Assembly: GCA_016124945.1 (NCBI GenBank)
Contig: WGMT01000028.1
Span: forward strand, 36,016-100,015
DNA from: a bacterium
Lineage (GTDB): Bacteria > Chloroflexota > Anaerolineae > Caldilineales > Caldilineaceae
DNA: 64,000 nucleotides
Direction: 5' to 3'
The position numbers were made by a program, and so were the translations under genes. Under the pieces are notes generated by a model. It searched no databases. It saw only the letters and a program-made list of their open reading frames with translations, and was not told where the DNA came from. Positions 1 through 10,112 of this stretch are shown here, piece by piece; positions within the stretch are counted from its first letter, which is position 1; the number at the start of each line of letters is the position of its first letter.

Positions 1-2211
1 CGGCTACTGGCCGGGCTAGGTGTGGCCAGCCGTCTGTTTGCGCCGATCAAGGAGAGCCTACGCTCGCCCCGGCCCGAAATGGCCTTCCTCTCCACCGAAG
101 ACGCCTATCAGTTCCTGCGTGAGATCGGCCCGCTGTTGGAGAGCAGTGGCTTCGGCGTGATTTTGCCGCCGTGGTGGCGCGCCCAAGGACGCACCCGCTT
201 GGGCCTACGCTTACGCCTGCTCAGCGACGATCCTGGCCACAGTGATCCCAGTCGCAGTGATACCAATCGTGACGGGCCTCATCGTGACGGGCCTGGCCGC
301 AACGGTGGCATGCCACAACGCAGCAGCGCGTTGACGCTCAACAGCCTGATCCGCTTCCACTGGGATCTCACCCTGGGCAACGAGGGGCTGAACCCCGACG
401 AATTTGAACAACTTGTGGCGCTCCAATCGCCCCTGATCAACATCCGTGGCCGCTGGGTGGAACTCGACCCCGAACAGGTGGACGCGGCGCGCTCCTTCCT
501 TCACAACAATCGCCCCGAAGGACGGCTCAACCTGCTGCAAGCGGTGCGCATGGCGCAGGCCTATATGCGCGACGAGGGCGAAGCGCTGGTGACCGGCCCC
601 GAATTGCTGCCCGCCCTGCAACTGGACACCGCCATTAGCGATGTGCTGCCCCTGGATACAGTGGAAGTGGAAGGTTGGCTCGATCAGGTGCTCATGCGCC
701 TCCGCAGCCAGGAACCGGTAGACGAAATTGAGGAGCCTGAAGGCTTCGTGGGCAAGTTGCGCCCCTACCAGCGTCGCGGTGTGGGCTGGCTCGACTATTT
801 GCGCCGGGTCGGCCTGGGCGCTTGTCTGGCCGACGACATGGGGCTGGGCAAGACGATTCAGGCCATCGCCCTGCTACTGCATCACCGCAACATGGCCGCA
901 GCCGTGGGCGAAACAGTGCCGCCGTCGCTGCTCATCTGCCCCACCAGCGTTGTGGCCAACTGGCGTCATGAGATTGAACGCTTTGCGCCGCAACTGCGTC
1001 CCCTCGTCCACCACGGCAGTGGACGGCTCGACAATGAAGATCTGCTCAATTCGCTCCACGAGTACGATCTGATCATCACAAGCTACGGCACCGCCCGCCG
1101 CGATATCGATATGCTGGAAACGGTGATATGGAGCGACGTCATCCTGGACGAAGCGCAGAATATAAAGAACCCCAGCGCAAAGCAGAGCCAGGCGGTGCGC
1201 CGCATCAACGCCCGCAACCGCATGGCCCTCACCGGCACCCCTGTGGAAAACCGTCTGCTCGAACTGTGGAGCATTATGGAATTCCTCAACCCCGGTTACC
1301 TGGGCAACCGAGAGCGCTTCCGCCAACAGTACATCATGCCCATCGAGCGCTACAACGACGAAACCGCCGCCGGCGAACTGCGTCGCCTAGTGCAGCCCTT
1401 CCTGCTGCGCCGCCTGAAGACAGACCCCACCATCATCAACGATCTGCCCGAAAAGAACGAGATGGTGGTCTACTGTCCGCTGAGTAAGGAACAGGGCACG
1501 CTCTACAACGATGTGGTGCAACAGACGATGGACCGTGTGGAGCAGAGCGAGGGCATTCAGCGCCGCGGCCTCGTCCTCAGCCTGCTGCTCAAGCTCAAGC
1601 AGGTGTGCAACCATCCCGCCCACTACCTGGGCGAAAAGACGCCGCTCAAAGGACGCAGCGGCAAGCTCAGCCGCCTCACCGAGATGCTCGACGAGGCGCT
1701 CAGTATCGGGGACCGTGCCCTCGTGTTCACCCAATTTGTGGAAATGGGCCATCTGCTTCAGACGCACCTACACGAGACCTTTGGCGTGGATGTCCTCTTT
1801 TTACATGGCGGCACCCCGGCCACCAAACGCGATCAGATGGTGCGCACCTTCCAGGAAGAGGAGAACGGGCCGCCCATCTTTGTCCTCAGCCTGCGCGCCG
1901 GCGGTGTGGGGCTCAACCTTACCCGCGCCAATCAGGTCTTCCACTTCGACCGCTGGTGGAACCCCGCCGTGGAGAACCAGGCCACGGATCGCGCTTTCCG
2001 TATCGGCCAGAAGCGCAGTGTACAGGTCTACAAATTTGTGGTGGCCGGCACGCTAGAGGAACGCATCCACGAGTTGATCGAAACCAAGCAGACGCTGGCC
2101 GAGTCGATTGTGGGCAGCGGCGAAGATTGGCTGGCCGAAATGGACACCGACGAGCTGCGCCGCATTTTGACCCTGCGCAAAGAGGACGTGGAAGAGGAGG
2201 CCTTCGGATGA
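1..2211 (+). CDS. SNF2-family DNA helicase, 5' partial
   Basis: C-terminal 736 codons of a Swi2/Snf2-type ATPase. The frame is already open at base 1 with no convincing start (a GTG at 22 has no ribosome site), so the gene begins outside the window. Counting from codon 22, residues about 100-200 look like the bacterial SNF2-associated region (DUF3670-like). The helicase core follows: Walker A DDMGLGKT at 271-278, DEAQ box at 376-379, and the C-terminal RecA lobe with motif VI near DRAFRIGQ. A charged, low-complexity insert rich in D, R, G and S lies around 70-97. Proteins of this family remodel protein-DNA complexes using ATP. Its stop overlaps the start of the SWIM gene by four bases (ATGA), so the two are translationally coupled. 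Family assignment is very secure; the cellular role in bacteria is poorly known. Confidence 0.95.
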   Translation, partial: RLLAGLGVASRLFAPIKESLRSPRPEMAFLSTEDAYQFLREIGPLLESSGFGVILPPWWRAQGRTRLGLRLRLLSDDPGHSDPSRSDTNRDGPHRDGPGRNGGMPQRSSALTLNSLIRFHWDLTLGNEGLNPDEFEQLVALQSPLINIRGRWVELDPEQVDAARSFLHNNRPEGRLNLLQAVRMAQAYMRDEGEALVTGPELLPALQLDTAISDVLPLDTVEVEGWLDQVLMRLRSQEPVDEIEEPEGFVGKLRPYQRRGVGWLDYLRRVGLGACLADDMGLGKTIQAIALLLHHRNMAAAVGETVPPSLLICPTSVVANWRHEIERFAPQLRPLVHHGSGRLDNEDLLNSLHEYDLIITSYGTARRDIDMLETVIWSDVILDEAQNIKNPSAKQSQAVRRINARNRMALTGTPVENRLLELWSIMEFLNPGYLGNRERFRQQYIMPIERYNDETAAGELRRLVQPFLLRRLKTDPTIINDLPEKNEMVVYCPLSKEQGTLYNDVVQQTMDRVEQSEGIQRRGLVLSLLLKLKQVCNHPAHYLGEKTPLKGRSGKLSRLTEMLDEALSIGDRALVFTQFVEMGHLLQTHLHETFGVDVLFLHGGTPATKRDQMVRTFQEEENGPPIFVLSLRAGGVGLNLTRANQVFHFDRWWNPAVENQATDRAFRIGQKRSVQVYKFVVAGTLEERIHELIETKQTLAESIVGSGEDWLAEMDTDELRRILTLRKEDVEEEAFG

Positions 2212-3038
2212 CCCACATGGCCTGGTCGGAACGCTGGCTGGCGCTGCTCAACCAGCTTGGCTACGAACCCCATCTGCGCCGCGGACGCTCGTATGCGCGC
2301 CGTGGACAGGTGAAGGCGCTGGAAGTGCAGATGGGCCGGATCACCGCGCAAGTGGACGACCGTGATCTGGGCCTGTGCGAAATCGAGATCCTCACCAACC
2401 GGCTCACCGACGCCCAGTGGCAGCAGGTGATGGACGCGCTCAGCCGTCAGGCGATCTACGTGGCGCAACTCCTGGCCGGCGACATGCCCACCAACATCGA
2501 TGAGCTTTTCCAGCAGGCGGGTGTGAACCTGCTCCCCGGCGGCCATTACGACATGGAGATCCGCTGCAACCAATGTCAATCCAGCGGGCAACCGTGTAAA
2601 CACACGGCTGCCGTCCTCTACCTGTTGGGGCAGATGCTGGATGACGATCCCTGGCTGCTTTTCCGTCTGCGCGGGCGCGACCGCCAGCAGGTGCTCCAAG
2701 CCCTGCGTCAGCGCCGCAGCGACAACGAAGACATGCTCCCCGCTGCGGCGGGGCAGCAAACCCAACACCCCACCATTGGTTCCCTGGGCAACGCCGCCGA
2801 CCAGAGCATGCCCCTCTCCGCCCAACTTGAGAACTTTTGGGGTTCCTCGAAAAAGCTTTCCAACCTGCACCACCACATCGCGCCGCCGGCCATCAAACTG
2901 GCCCTGCTACGCCGCCTGGGCCATCCCCCCTTCCCCACCGACAGCCTCGACGCCTATGAACAACTCGCGCGCACCTATCAACGGGTGACGGAAGATGCGC
3001 TGGGGTTGGCCTACGCGCCGATCCCAGACGAAGAGTAG
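2208..3038 (+). CDS. SWIM zinc-finger protein
   Basis: A 276-residue protein whose ATG overlaps the SNF2 stop codon. A metal-binding cluster RCNQC...PCKH sits near residues 121-135: two cysteines, a short spacer, then C-x-H. It resembles the SWIM finger (CxC..CxH), although the first pair here is spaced CxxC. SWIM proteins are regularly encoded beside bacterial SNF2 helicases, where the finger is thought to mediate DNA or protein contact, so the coupling here supports a complex. The region after residue 150 is polar and rich in glutamine and arginine, with no recognisable enzyme motif. The gene ends the plus-strand run; 250 bases with no visible gene follow before the convergent aminotransferase. 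Confidence 0.85.
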   Translation: MTHMAWSERWLALLNQLGYEPHLRRGRSYARRGQVKALEVQMGRITAQVDDRDLGLCEIEILTNRLTDAQWQQVMDALSRQAIYVAQLLAGDMPTNIDELFQQAGVNLLPGGHYDMEIRCNQCQSSGQPCKHTAAVLYLLGQMLDDDPWLLFRLRGRDRQQVLQALRQRRSDNEDMLPAAAGQQTQHPTIGSLGNAADQSMPLSAQLENFWGSSKKLSNLHHHIAPPAIKLALLRRLGHPPFPTDSLDAYEQLARTYQRVTEDALGLAYAPIPDEE

Positions 3039-3290
3039 TACATAATGGGTTTGGCGCAGGATAGCGCTGATTGGTGAGTTTGCCGATCCATAAAGTGATC
3101 GCCACGTTCTTCCGAGACAGATGCCCCGAAAAGCTTCATCCGTGGCTTGCGGCGGCAACCTTGATGCTCACGGCCACAGTCGAGCGGCCTACGGGCTTCC
3201 CCTTCTTGACTACGTGCGCCTACGTTTCCTAGGCCGTATCATCTGCACTGTGTGGGGAATGGCGGCAACAGGCGTGCCGGTCTGGATCCA

Positions 3291-4460
3291 CTATGACTCA
3301 GTTGCCAGAACCGCGATATTTTCTACAAGCCGGTCGACGTCACTTTCCTCGACGAAGGCCGCTAGCGAGATGCGTACACTCGAGCCCCACAGCGCTGCCC
3401 TTTGGATCATATTCCACCGTTCCCGTAGCGCAGTGGACACGGTGACGCCGTCCTTGTTTTCTAGCGAAAAAGTGGCGATGCCGGTGGACTCCTCCAGTTT
3501 GAGCGGGCTGCGCACACGTGCACCGGGCACACGCTTCAGTCCTTCGTGAAAGTATGCCGTGAGTCGGCGGGCGCGCGCCTCAATCGCCTCGACACCTAGT
3601 TGATCCACATAGGCCACCCCCGCACCCATCGCCGTATCATAGGCATAAGTCCTGCCGCCGTACTCAAAGCGGCGCGCACCAGGAATCCAGTCTAAATCCT
3701 CGACGCCCATGGTGACGCTGCCGGTCTGGGTGACATTGCTGCCACACCAGGTCACTTCGATGTCGTCCAGCCGGTCGCGGCGGATGTAGAGTGCGGCGGA
3801 AGGATAGGGTCCCATCACCCACTTGTAGCCCACCATGGCGTAGAAGTCACACCCCAACGCGTGGAGATCCACCGGGAACTGCCCCACGGAGTGCGCCCCG
3901 TCAAAGAGGACGTAGCTACCGCGCGCCTGCGCCAGTCGTGTCATTTCGGCCACAGGCAAGCGCGTACCGCTGTCTGTGGTCACATGGCTCACGGCCACCA
4001 GCCGCGTTCGATCCGTGAGCAACGCTTGAAAGTGGGTAAGCATTTCGTCGGCGTCGTTGGAGACGGGTAGACGACTGACCTTCAGCCCGTGCCGACGTAC
4101 CACATTCATGAGCGGGATCAGCATGGCCGGGTGCTCTTGATCGGTGACAATGACTTCATCGCCTTCCTGCCACGCCAACCCTTCCACAACGATGTTGACT
4201 GCTGTGGAAAACTGGGTGGTGAACGCCACCTCGTCGGGATCAGCACCGATGAAGGCGGCCAACCGCGCACGCGCCGCCTCAATGCCGATGAAAGAATCAT
4301 CGCGCGCCAGCATACGCGCCGGCCCGTACTCGATGATCGACGTGGGGATGCGTAGCAATTCCGCCCCCACGCTCTTGGAAAGCGGTGCAATGCCGCCGCA
4401 GTTGAAGTACGTGCAGTGCGCCAGCATAGGAAAGTCATCGCGGATCGTACCGATGGTCAC
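3291..4460 (-). CDS. Class V aminotransferase-like PLP enzyme
   Basis: A 389-residue fold-type I PLP protein of the class V group (cysteine desulfurase / isopenicillin-N epimerase-like). The Schiff-base lysine is K213 in GYKW, and the cofactor-binding aspartate lies in LFDGAHSVG around residue 187. The open frame reaches farther upstream to 4547. I choose the GTG at 4460 because an AGGAGA ribosome site lies 7 bases before it and because homologues start close to the DDFP..YFNCGG region. It is the last gene of the minus-strand run behind the gamma-glutamyltransferase, separated from it by a foldback repeat. Substrate is not predictable; epimerase, desulfurase or lyase chemistry are all possible. 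A second class V enzyme lies at 12340-13473, across the divergent regulator. Confidence 0.88.
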   Translation of the reverse strand: MTIGTIRDDFPMLAHCTYFNCGGIAPLSKSVGAELLRIPTSIIEYGPARMLARDDSFIGIEAARARLAAFIGADPDEVAFTTQFSTAVNIVVEGLAWQEGDEVIVTDQEHPAMLIPLMNVVRRHGLKVSRLPVSNDADEMLTHFQALLTDRTRLVAVSHVTTDSGTRLPVAEMTRLAQARGSYVLFDGAHSVGQFPVDLHALGCDFYAMVGYKWVMGPYPSAALYIRRDRLDDIEVTWCGSNVTQTGSVTMGVEDLDWIPGARRFEYGGRTYAYDTAMGAGVAYVDQLGVEAIEARARRLTAYFHEGLKRVPGARVRSPLKLEESTGIATFSLENKDGVTVSTALRERWNMIQRAALWGSSVRISLAAFVEESDVDRLVENIAVLATES

Positions 4461-4499
4461 AGGGTTGTCTCCTCTGAATGAATTGCGCTGTGGGTCGAG

Positions 4500-4733
4500 A
4501 GATTGGGAGATTAGGCGAATCCAGAGAAAAATGATCCATGAAGGCACACGAAAGGAGAAGAGAATGACGCGGATTGCGCGGATTTTCAGGATTTTCAGAG
4601 CAAGTCAGAAGATCTTTCTCTCTACCTTCCTGTATATCCTGAATTCCGTGTCCTTCTCTCTTTTCTCCTTCGTGCATCTTCGTGTGCCTTCGTGGATCAC
4701 TAAAATTCTGGAATCCCCTTAATCCCCCAATCT
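4500..4733. repeat. 234-bp foldback (imperfect inverted-repeat) element
   Basis: The whole gap between the aminotransferase and the gamma-glutamyltransferase folds back on itself. Outer arms at 4500-4513 and 4720-4733 match 13 of 14. Inner arms near 4531-4553 (TGATCCATGAAGG...) and 4682-4702 match about 20 of 21, and weaker pairing continues toward the centre (4560-4660). No open frame is convincing. CTTCGTG-type repeats of this kind are common in intergenic DNA of environmental bacteria. I see no obvious target duplication. Confidence 0.75.
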
Positions 4734-4751
4734 CCAGAATTTAATGTCTTT

Positions 4752-6377
4752 CTACCAGCCGATCGCGTATCCATCGCGGCGAGGATCGGCCCCACCCGAG
4801 AACGTGCCTGTGTCGGGATCAATCATGATGCCCTGCGCGCCGCCCACGGCCATCGAAAAGTCGGGCAGCCGCTCGACGAGATGACCGCGTTCGGCCAGCC
4901 CGGCGAGGACGGCATCGGGGATGCGGCGCTCGGCGATCACCTGATTGCCTGTCATCGGGCGCACGCGCGGCGCTTCGATGGCGGCTTGAATGCTCATGCC
5001 GAAATCCATCAAATTGGACATGAACTGCGGCGTGGTCTCCATGATGCCGTGGCTGCCCGGCGTGCCCATACAGGCGAAGACCCGGTCATTCTTCCAAATC
5101 ATGCCCGGCGAGAGGCACATTTCCACTTTCTTGTGGGGGGCCACCACGTTGGGGCTGTCGGCGTCGAGATCGAACCAGTAAAGGAAATCGTTGAGCAGGA
5201 TGCCGGTTTCGGGGATGACGACACCGCTGCCGAAGCCGCCCAGGCTCTGGGTGGCGGAGACGGCGTTGCCTTCGGCGTCTACCACGTTGAAGTGGGTAGT
5301 GCTTTCGCGCATGCCCAGGCCGCCTGGTTTGACGTTGCCCATCTCCATGGTGGTGGCATAGCGCGCCCCGCCCAGGCGCGCCACTCGGTGCGGATCGACC
5401 AGCTTGCGCCGCTCCGCGCAATATTCGTCGGAAAGGAGGACGTCCATGGGCGCGCCGGGCCGCACGTTGTAGTGGACACGGTCGGCGATGGCCAACTTTT
5501 CCAGTTCGAGCAGCGTGTGTAGGTGTTCCACCGAATTGTGCCCCATCGCGGCCAGGTCATAGCCTTCGAGTAGTTTCAGCGTTTGCAGCCACTGCATCGC
5601 ACTGGACGGCGGCGGCGGACCGTACACGCTGAAGTCGCGGTAGCGGATGCTGATGGGGTCCACCCATTCCACCGTCAGATCAGCCAGATCCTGTTTGGTC
5701 AACAGCCCGCCGTTGGCCTGGCAGAAGTTGACGATCTTGTCGGCGATTTCGCCTTTGTAATAGGCGTCGGTGCCACCCTCCACCAGCGCGTGGAAGGTGC
5801 GCGCCAGATCTGGTTGCTTGCGCAGTTGACCGGGGCGCATGGGGTAGCCGTCGGGGAAGAAGAATTCCATCGACGACGGGTATGGGCTGAGCCACGATTC
5901 GTAGGTGTTGACGATGTTGGCAGCGTGGATGGTGACCGGGTGTCCCTCTTCGCAGATCTCGATCACATGCTTGAAGACGCTGGCACGATCCATGGTGCCG
6001 AAGCGTTCCAGCGCGGCGCACCAGCCGGCGGGCGAGCCAGGCACCATAAACGATTTCGGTCCGCGTTGAAGCTGTTCTGCGCCATCAAAGACGCTGCGCT
6101 CGGCGGCGTAGGGGCTCCATCCCTGGTAATCGAGACAGATGTGGGTGTTGGTTTTGGCGTGGTAGATCTGCATCCAGCCCACGCCGCCGATGCCCGAAAG
6201 GCCCATCTCGGTTGCGCCCAGGCACGCAGCCACGGTGACGGCGGCGTCAATGGCGTTGCCGCCTTCCATCAATGTGCGCAGACCGGCCACCGAGGCCAGT
6301 GGGTGCGCCGAAGAGACCATGCCCTGCCGCCCGGTCACCAATGGCCGGTATTGAACCCCGTTGTATGGAAAGCTCAT
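4752..6377 (-). CDS. ggt: Gamma-glutamyltransferase family protein
   Basis: A 541-residue N-terminal-nucleophile hydrolase of the gamma-glutamyltransferase family. The diagnostic autoprocessing motif ESTTHFNVVD lies at 359-368, so T360 would become the N-terminal nucleophile of the small subunit after self-cleavage. The GGNAIDAA block near residue 40 and GPPPPSS near 253 are typical of the family. The enzyme hydrolyses or transfers gamma-glutamyl groups from glutathione-like amides; some relatives are cephalosporin or glutaryl acylases. No signal peptide is visible at the N-terminus, so a cytoplasmic location is likely. The ATG at 6377 follows AAGGAAG at good spacing. It lies downstream of a sugar-type ABC importer on the same strand, separated by a strong hairpin, and may process an imported gamma-glutamyl compound. 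Confidence 0.93.
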   Translation of the reverse strand: MSFPYNGVQYRPLVTGRQGMVSSAHPLASVAGLRTLMEGGNAIDAAVTVAACLGATEMGLSGIGGVGWMQIYHAKTNTHICLDYQGWSPYAAERSVFDGAEQLQRGPKSFMVPGSPAGWCAALERFGTMDRASVFKHVIEICEEGHPVTIHAANIVNTYESWLSPYPSSMEFFFPDGYPMRPGQLRKQPDLARTFHALVEGGTDAYYKGEIADKIVNFCQANGGLLTKQDLADLTVEWVDPISIRYRDFSVYGPPPPSSAMQWLQTLKLLEGYDLAAMGHNSVEHLHTLLELEKLAIADRVHYNVRPGAPMDVLLSDEYCAERRKLVDPHRVARLGGARYATTMEMGNVKPGGLGMRESTTHFNVVDAEGNAVSATQSLGGFGSGVVIPETGILLNDFLYWFDLDADSPNVVAPHKKVEMCLSPGMIWKNDRVFACMGTPGSHGIMETTPQFMSNLMDFGMSIQAAIEAPRVRPMTGNQVIAERRIPDAVLAGLAERGHLVERLPDFSMAVGGAQGIMIDPDTGTFSGGADPRRDGYAIGW

Positions 6378-6481
6378 CTGTCTACTTCCTTGTGTGTTGT
6401 GGTCGGTTTGCTGTGATCAATGGATGGCGATGAACATGCTAGTACACGATGGTCGAAATCAATCGCTATATTCTGGGCATC

Positions 6482-6549
6482 TGCGGAGGGAGCACGCCCA
6501 CGTGCGGCTCTTACCGTGTAGAGCCGCACGTGGGCGTGCTCCTTCCGCA
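6482..6549. terminator. 30-bp-stem hairpin between permease and ggt
   Basis: Two 30-base arms (6482-6511 and 6520-6549) pair at 29 of 30 positions around an 8-base loop (6512-6519). No T-run follows on either strand, so it is not a classical intrinsic terminator. It lies 58 bases beyond the permease stop and 104 bases before the ggt start, where it could attenuate ggt or protect the upstream message. Confidence 0.8.
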
Positions 6550-6607
6550 TTCTTTCGTGGCTTACTTCAGCCGTCACTAGTGGGGAGGAAAAGCAACGTT
6601 GGCAGCA

Positions 6608-7519
6608 TCAGCCCTTGATGCCACCCACGGTAATGCCCTGCACAAAGTAACGCTGAAACGCAAAGAAGACGAAGATCTGCGCCAGCGCCATGTAGGTGCC
6701 CGCAGCCATCAGAGCGCCGTAATTCACCCGCAATTCACGGTTCGCCAGCAGCGCAAAGCCAACCGTGAGCGTCATCATTTCAGAGGAATTGATCACGATC
6801 AATGGCCAAAGGAAGGCGTTCCACTGGCCCATAAACACAAAGATGCCCAACACCGCCAATCCCGGCTTCGAGAGGGGCAGGATAATATCCTTGAAGACGC
6901 CGATTTCTGAGCAGCCGTCGATGGTGGCGGCCTCGATCAGTTCCGTGGGCAATGTCTGGATAAACTGGCGCATCAAAAAGACGCCAAACGGCGCAGACAG
7001 ACCGGGCGCGATCAGGCCGATGTAACTGTTCACCAGCCCGAACTGGGTCATCAACGTAAAGAGCGGGATGATCAGGGCAAAGCCCGGGATCATCATCGAA
7101 CTAACGTAGATCCAGAAAAGTACTTCGCGCCCGGGAAATCGTTTCTTGGCGAAGCTGTAACCGGCCATGGTGGCGAAGAGAAGCTGAAAGACCGTCACCG
7201 AAAGCGCCATTAAGAGGCTGTTAAAGGTCCACCGCGCCACCGGCGAATTGGCGAACGCCTCTCGAAAGTTGTTGAGCGAAACGCTGGGCGGAATCCATTC
7301 CGGCGGCAGGCTCATGACCGAAGTGGGCGGCTTGACGGCGGTGCTGACCATCCAATAGAGTGGGAAAAGGCTGACCACTGCCCAGCTCACAAGGACGATG
7401 TAGGAGATCACCATGAAGACACGTTCGCCTGGGCTGGCCTCTAGCCATCCACGCAGGAAGCGTTTGAGCAGGCTATTCCTGCGCATTGGCATTGGCGCTG
7501 AGATCGTACGACTTGTCAC
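6608..7519 (-). CDS. Sugar-type ABC transporter permease (MalG/UgpE-like)
   Basis: A 303-residue inner-membrane permease of the carbohydrate-uptake-1 type, with about six transmembrane segments after a basic cytoplasmic N-terminus. The EAA loop, the coupling site for the ATPase, reads EAATIDGCSEIGVFKDIILPL near residues 198-220. Translation is assigned to GTG 7519, preceded by AAAGG. Twenty-four bases separate it from the partner permease upstream, so the two are co-transcribed and would form the heterodimeric channel. No ATPase gene is nearby. Confidence 0.93.
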   Translation of the reverse strand: MTSRTISAPMPMRRNSLLKRFLRGWLEASPGERVFMVISYIVLVSWAVVSLFPLYWMVSTAVKPPTSVMSLPPEWIPPSVSLNNFREAFANSPVARWTFNSLLMALSVTVFQLLFATMAGYSFAKKRFPGREVLFWIYVSSMMIPGFALIIPLFTLMTQFGLVNSYIGLIAPGLSAPFGVFLMRQFIQTLPTELIEAATIDGCSEIGVFKDIILPLSKPGLAVLGIFVFMGQWNAFLWPLIVINSSEMMTLTVGFALLANRELRVNYGALMAAGTYMALAQIFVFFAFQRYFVQGITVGGIKG

Positions 7520-7543
7520 GGGGCTGCCTTTCTAGTGTGCGAC

Positions 7544-8428
7544 CTAGTATTCGATGTTGCTGCGCAGGACACGGAATTGTGCAATCGCCAGGCTCACAGT
7601 CACGATGAGGAGAAGCACCGCCACAGCCGATGCCCGCCCAAAGTCGAAACGGATGAAGCCATATTCGTAGATCGAAAAGACCATGTTGGTGGTTGCATAG
7701 TTGGGGCCGCCGCGTGTCATGACAAAGATTTCAGTGAAGATCTGCAGCGAAGCAACGGTGCCAAGGATCGAAACATAGGTGAGGGCCGGTCTCAGCAACG
7801 GGACAGTGATCGAAATCATCTGGCGCACAATCGAAGCGCCTTCGATGGAAGCGGCCTCGTACAGTTCTCTGGGGATGCCGCCCATCGACGCCGTGAGGAT
7901 GATGATTGAGCCGCCCCAATGCGAAGCATGGTACATGATCACAAGGCTGATCAGGCTGAACGTGGGATCAGCCAGCCAGAGCACAGGCTCAATCCCTACC
8001 AGACCAAGCAAATAGTTCAACAGGCCAAAGGCAGGATCGTAGAGGTAGAGCCAGACAATGCTCAACACCACACCCGAGGTAACCACCGGCAAGTAAAAGG
8101 CGGATTTGAAGAATGTCTGCGCAGGACCGGGCAGCCGAAAGATCAGCCAGGCCATGATCAGCGAGAGCAGCACGCCGAAGGGTACAATCAAGAGCGCGTA
8201 GAGGATGGTATTGTTGAGGATCGTGAAAAATGCTGTCTCGTCCAGCAACTTCTGATAGTTCGACAACCCAACCCACTCTCTACCCGTCAATCGCAAGCGC
8301 TGAAAGCTCAGGATAATCGAATCCACCATCGGGTAGAGAGAAAAGATAAGAAAGGTCAACAGACTGGGCATAACAAAGAAATAGCCCCAGAAATTGTTGA
8401 TCGTGCGTCGGCTAAAGCGTGATCGCAT
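7544..8428 (-). CDS. Sugar-type ABC transporter permease (MalF/UgpA-like)
   Basis: A 294-residue membrane permease, the first of the pair, with about six transmembrane helices and an EAA loop EAASIEGASIVRQMISITVPL near 190-210. The ATG at 8428 has a perfect AGGAGG ribosome site 7 bases upstream. It follows the substrate-binding gene on the same strand, separated by 119 bases that hold a 21-bp hairpin. Order (binding protein, F-type, G-type permease) is the usual CUT1 arrangement. Confidence 0.93.
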   Translation of the reverse strand: MRSRFSRRTINNFWGYFFVMPSLLTFLIFSLYPMVDSIILSFQRLRLTGREWVGLSNYQKLLDETAFFTILNNTILYALLIVPFGVLLSLIMAWLIFRLPGPAQTFFKSAFYLPVVTSGVVLSIVWLYLYDPAFGLLNYLLGLVGIEPVLWLADPTFSLISLVIMYHASHWGGSIIILTASMGGIPRELYEAASIEGASIVRQMISITVPLLRPALTYVSILGTVASLQIFTEIFVMTRGGPNYATTNMVFSIYEYGFIRFDFGRASAVAVLLLIVTVSLAIAQFRVLRSNIEY

Positions 8429-8460
8429 AAGAGAGCCTCCTGAAGATGCGTACAGCGTCC

Positions 8461-8512
8461 AAATGCTGACCTGTTGCCGGGTTTGTGCAGCCCCGGCAAC
8501 AGGTCAGCATTT
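8461..8512. terminator. Stem-loop between binding protein and permease genes
   Basis: Perfect 21-bp inverted repeat (8461-8481 with 8492-8512) and a 10-base loop, 35 bases beyond the binding-protein stop codon. There is no poly-T. By analogy with the malE-malF intercistronic region it may protect the upstream message from 3' decay or lower permease expression. Confidence 0.85.
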
Positions 8513-8547
8513 AGATTCAGAGTCGTTCCATCGACAGTATCGCGAGC

Positions 8548-9912
8548 TTATCCAGCCATCGCTTCTGCAATCAACTTGTTGCTTTCAGTGGCAAATTCAT
8601 CGAGGGCCTGCTGCGGCGTCAATTGACCGGCAAAGGCCGCTTCGAGCATACGCGGGGCCAACGAGAAGGTAATAGCTGCGGCGCTGGCACGGCGACCAAA
8701 TGTCGTCATCATGTCGGTGAAGCGTAGACCGACCTTCATGTTCTCGTCTTCAATGTCGCCCCACAAGGATTGGAGCGCAGGCGGCATGCCGAAGGTATCC
8801 AACGAAAGCTGCAACGCCTCCGGCCGGGTCAGATACTGAGTCCAGCGTTGGGCGGCGGCCGTCTGGTTTTCGTCCTTTTGCTGGAAGACGTAATGACCGT
8901 GTATGTTGGTCATCACAACCGGGTCCTGCCCCGGTACGTTGGGCGGCGGGGCCCAGAACCACTTGGCTTCAGGACGTTCGACAAACTCCGGCGGCATTTT
9001 GCCTGATCCCTGCGAAGGGAAGGTGGATGCCTTGCCTTCGACGAAGATTTGCCCGGCTTCCTGCGCCTTGCGAATGGCCGTACCCGGCACGGCAACTTTG
9101 TGTGTCTTTTCCAGATCGACCAACCACTGAAGACCTTCGACGCCTTCGGGGCTGTTGAGGATCACGGCGGTTTCGTCGTCGTTGAAGAGACGAGCGCCAA
9201 AACCAAACATAAACTGGGTGATCTGGTAGTGAATGTCCGTACACAGGACGGTGCCAAAGACGTCGTCTGTGGTGTTGGCCTTGGCCGCTTCCAGGAAATC
9301 GTCCATCAGCCAGCGCCGTGTTTCGCCCGAGGGCAGCAGATCGGCCACACCATTGGCTTCCCACATCCCTGCGTTGATGGCAATGCCGCCGCCAAAAGAG
9401 AGACGCCAGGGCCACAGGTATTGTTTGTCGTCAAAACTGGATTCAGCGACGACGGCCTGGTGCAGATCCGCGGCGATCTCAGGTGAAATATAATCGTTGA
9501 CAGGAGAAAGTGCGCCAAGGGGGATGTACTTTGCCGCCTCGGAGACCGGTCCTTGCACTACATCGGGCGGCGTACCGGCTATGAGTGAAGCATCCAACTT
9601 GGCAAACCAGCTCTGATCATGGGGGAGATACTCGAGCTGCACCTCAACGTCCGGTTCGATCTCTTGCCACTTTTCGAGGCTCCACTCGAAATAGTTGACC
9701 ACATTCTCGGTACGGTCCGCCGGCACGCTGGTCAACGTGTCGCGATCCATGGGCAACGTAGAATAGACCCAATGCATGATGCTGACCGGAGATGCTGCAA
9801 CGGATGGGGACTGGGTGGTGACGGCGGGCGCGGCACAAGCGGCCAAAGCGCCTGCACTCAACACAGAAGACATCACAAGGAACTCACGACGGCTCAACAT
9901 GGTCTTTGCCAC
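8548..9912 (-). CDS. ABC transporter substrate-binding lipoprotein, family 1, Tat-type
   Basis: A 454-residue extracellular solute-binding protein of the family that binds sugars or glycerol-phosphate-like solutes. The N-terminus has a twin-arginine motif (SRREFL at 7-12), a hydrophobic stretch, and a lipobox LAAC with the lipidated Cys near residue 26. It should therefore be folded before export by Tat and anchored to the membrane. GTG 9912 is chosen for the AAGGAG seven bases before it. It heads the minus-strand operon (binding protein, two permeases, ggt, aminotransferase) and diverges from a GntR regulator. The ligand is unknown; the neighbouring ggt and PLP enzymes suggest an amide or amino compound rather than a plain sugar. 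Confidence 0.93.
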   Translation of the reverse strand: MAKTMLSRREFLVMSSVLSAGALAACAAPAVTTQSPSVAASPVSIMHWVYSTLPMDRDTLTSVPADRTENVVNYFEWSLEKWQEIEPDVEVQLEYLPHDQSWFAKLDASLIAGTPPDVVQGPVSEAAKYIPLGALSPVNDYISPEIAADLHQAVVAESSFDDKQYLWPWRLSFGGGIAINAGMWEANGVADLLPSGETRRWLMDDFLEAAKANTTDDVFGTVLCTDIHYQITQFMFGFGARLFNDDETAVILNSPEGVEGLQWLVDLEKTHKVAVPGTAIRKAQEAGQIFVEGKASTFPSQGSGKMPPEFVERPEAKWFWAPPPNVPGQDPVVMTNIHGHYVFQQKDENQTAAAQRWTQYLTRPEALQLSLDTFGMPPALQSLWGDIEDENMKVGLRFTDMMTTFGRRASAAAITFSLAPRMLEAAFAGQLTPQQALDEFATESNKLIAEAMAG

Positions 9913-9925
9913 AGTTTCTCTCCTT

Positions 9926-9935
9926 CAATCGATTG
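9926..9935. promoter_or_regulatory. Candidate GntR operator, palindrome CAATCGATTG
   Basis: A perfect 10-bp palindrome immediately upstream of the AAGGAG site of the binding-protein gene. Its AATCGATT core recurs at 10115-10124 in the regulator's own promoter, so a shared operator read by the divergent GntR protein is plausible but inferred. Confidence 0.45.
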
Positions 9936-10112
9936 TGATTGCTGGACTGCACGATATATCAACAGTTTGTAACTTGCATCGGCCAGGATGAGTTGCTTGC
10001 TCGAAATGTCCTGGTGCGGATGGACATAGCGCAATGCGTTGGCGGCAGTGATGCAGCCCAAACTGAGTAGAAACGTAGCAAACAGAGAATTTAATTTTTC
10101 TTTAAAATTGTG

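Noticed and set aside
2028..2876. Long antisense frame opposite the SNF2 and SWIM genes
   Set aside because: It is a mirror of GC-rich codon bias; the plus strand encodes clear protein domains here.
3039..3290. Possible small plus-strand gene in the gap (frame from 3121)
   Set aside because: The frame runs into the convergent aminotransferase and the product resembles nothing recognisable; no ribosome site.
6482..6549. Third copy of the 71-nt covarying element, because it is 68 nt long
   Set aside because: Stem length, loop and GTAG head all differ; only the overall size is similar.
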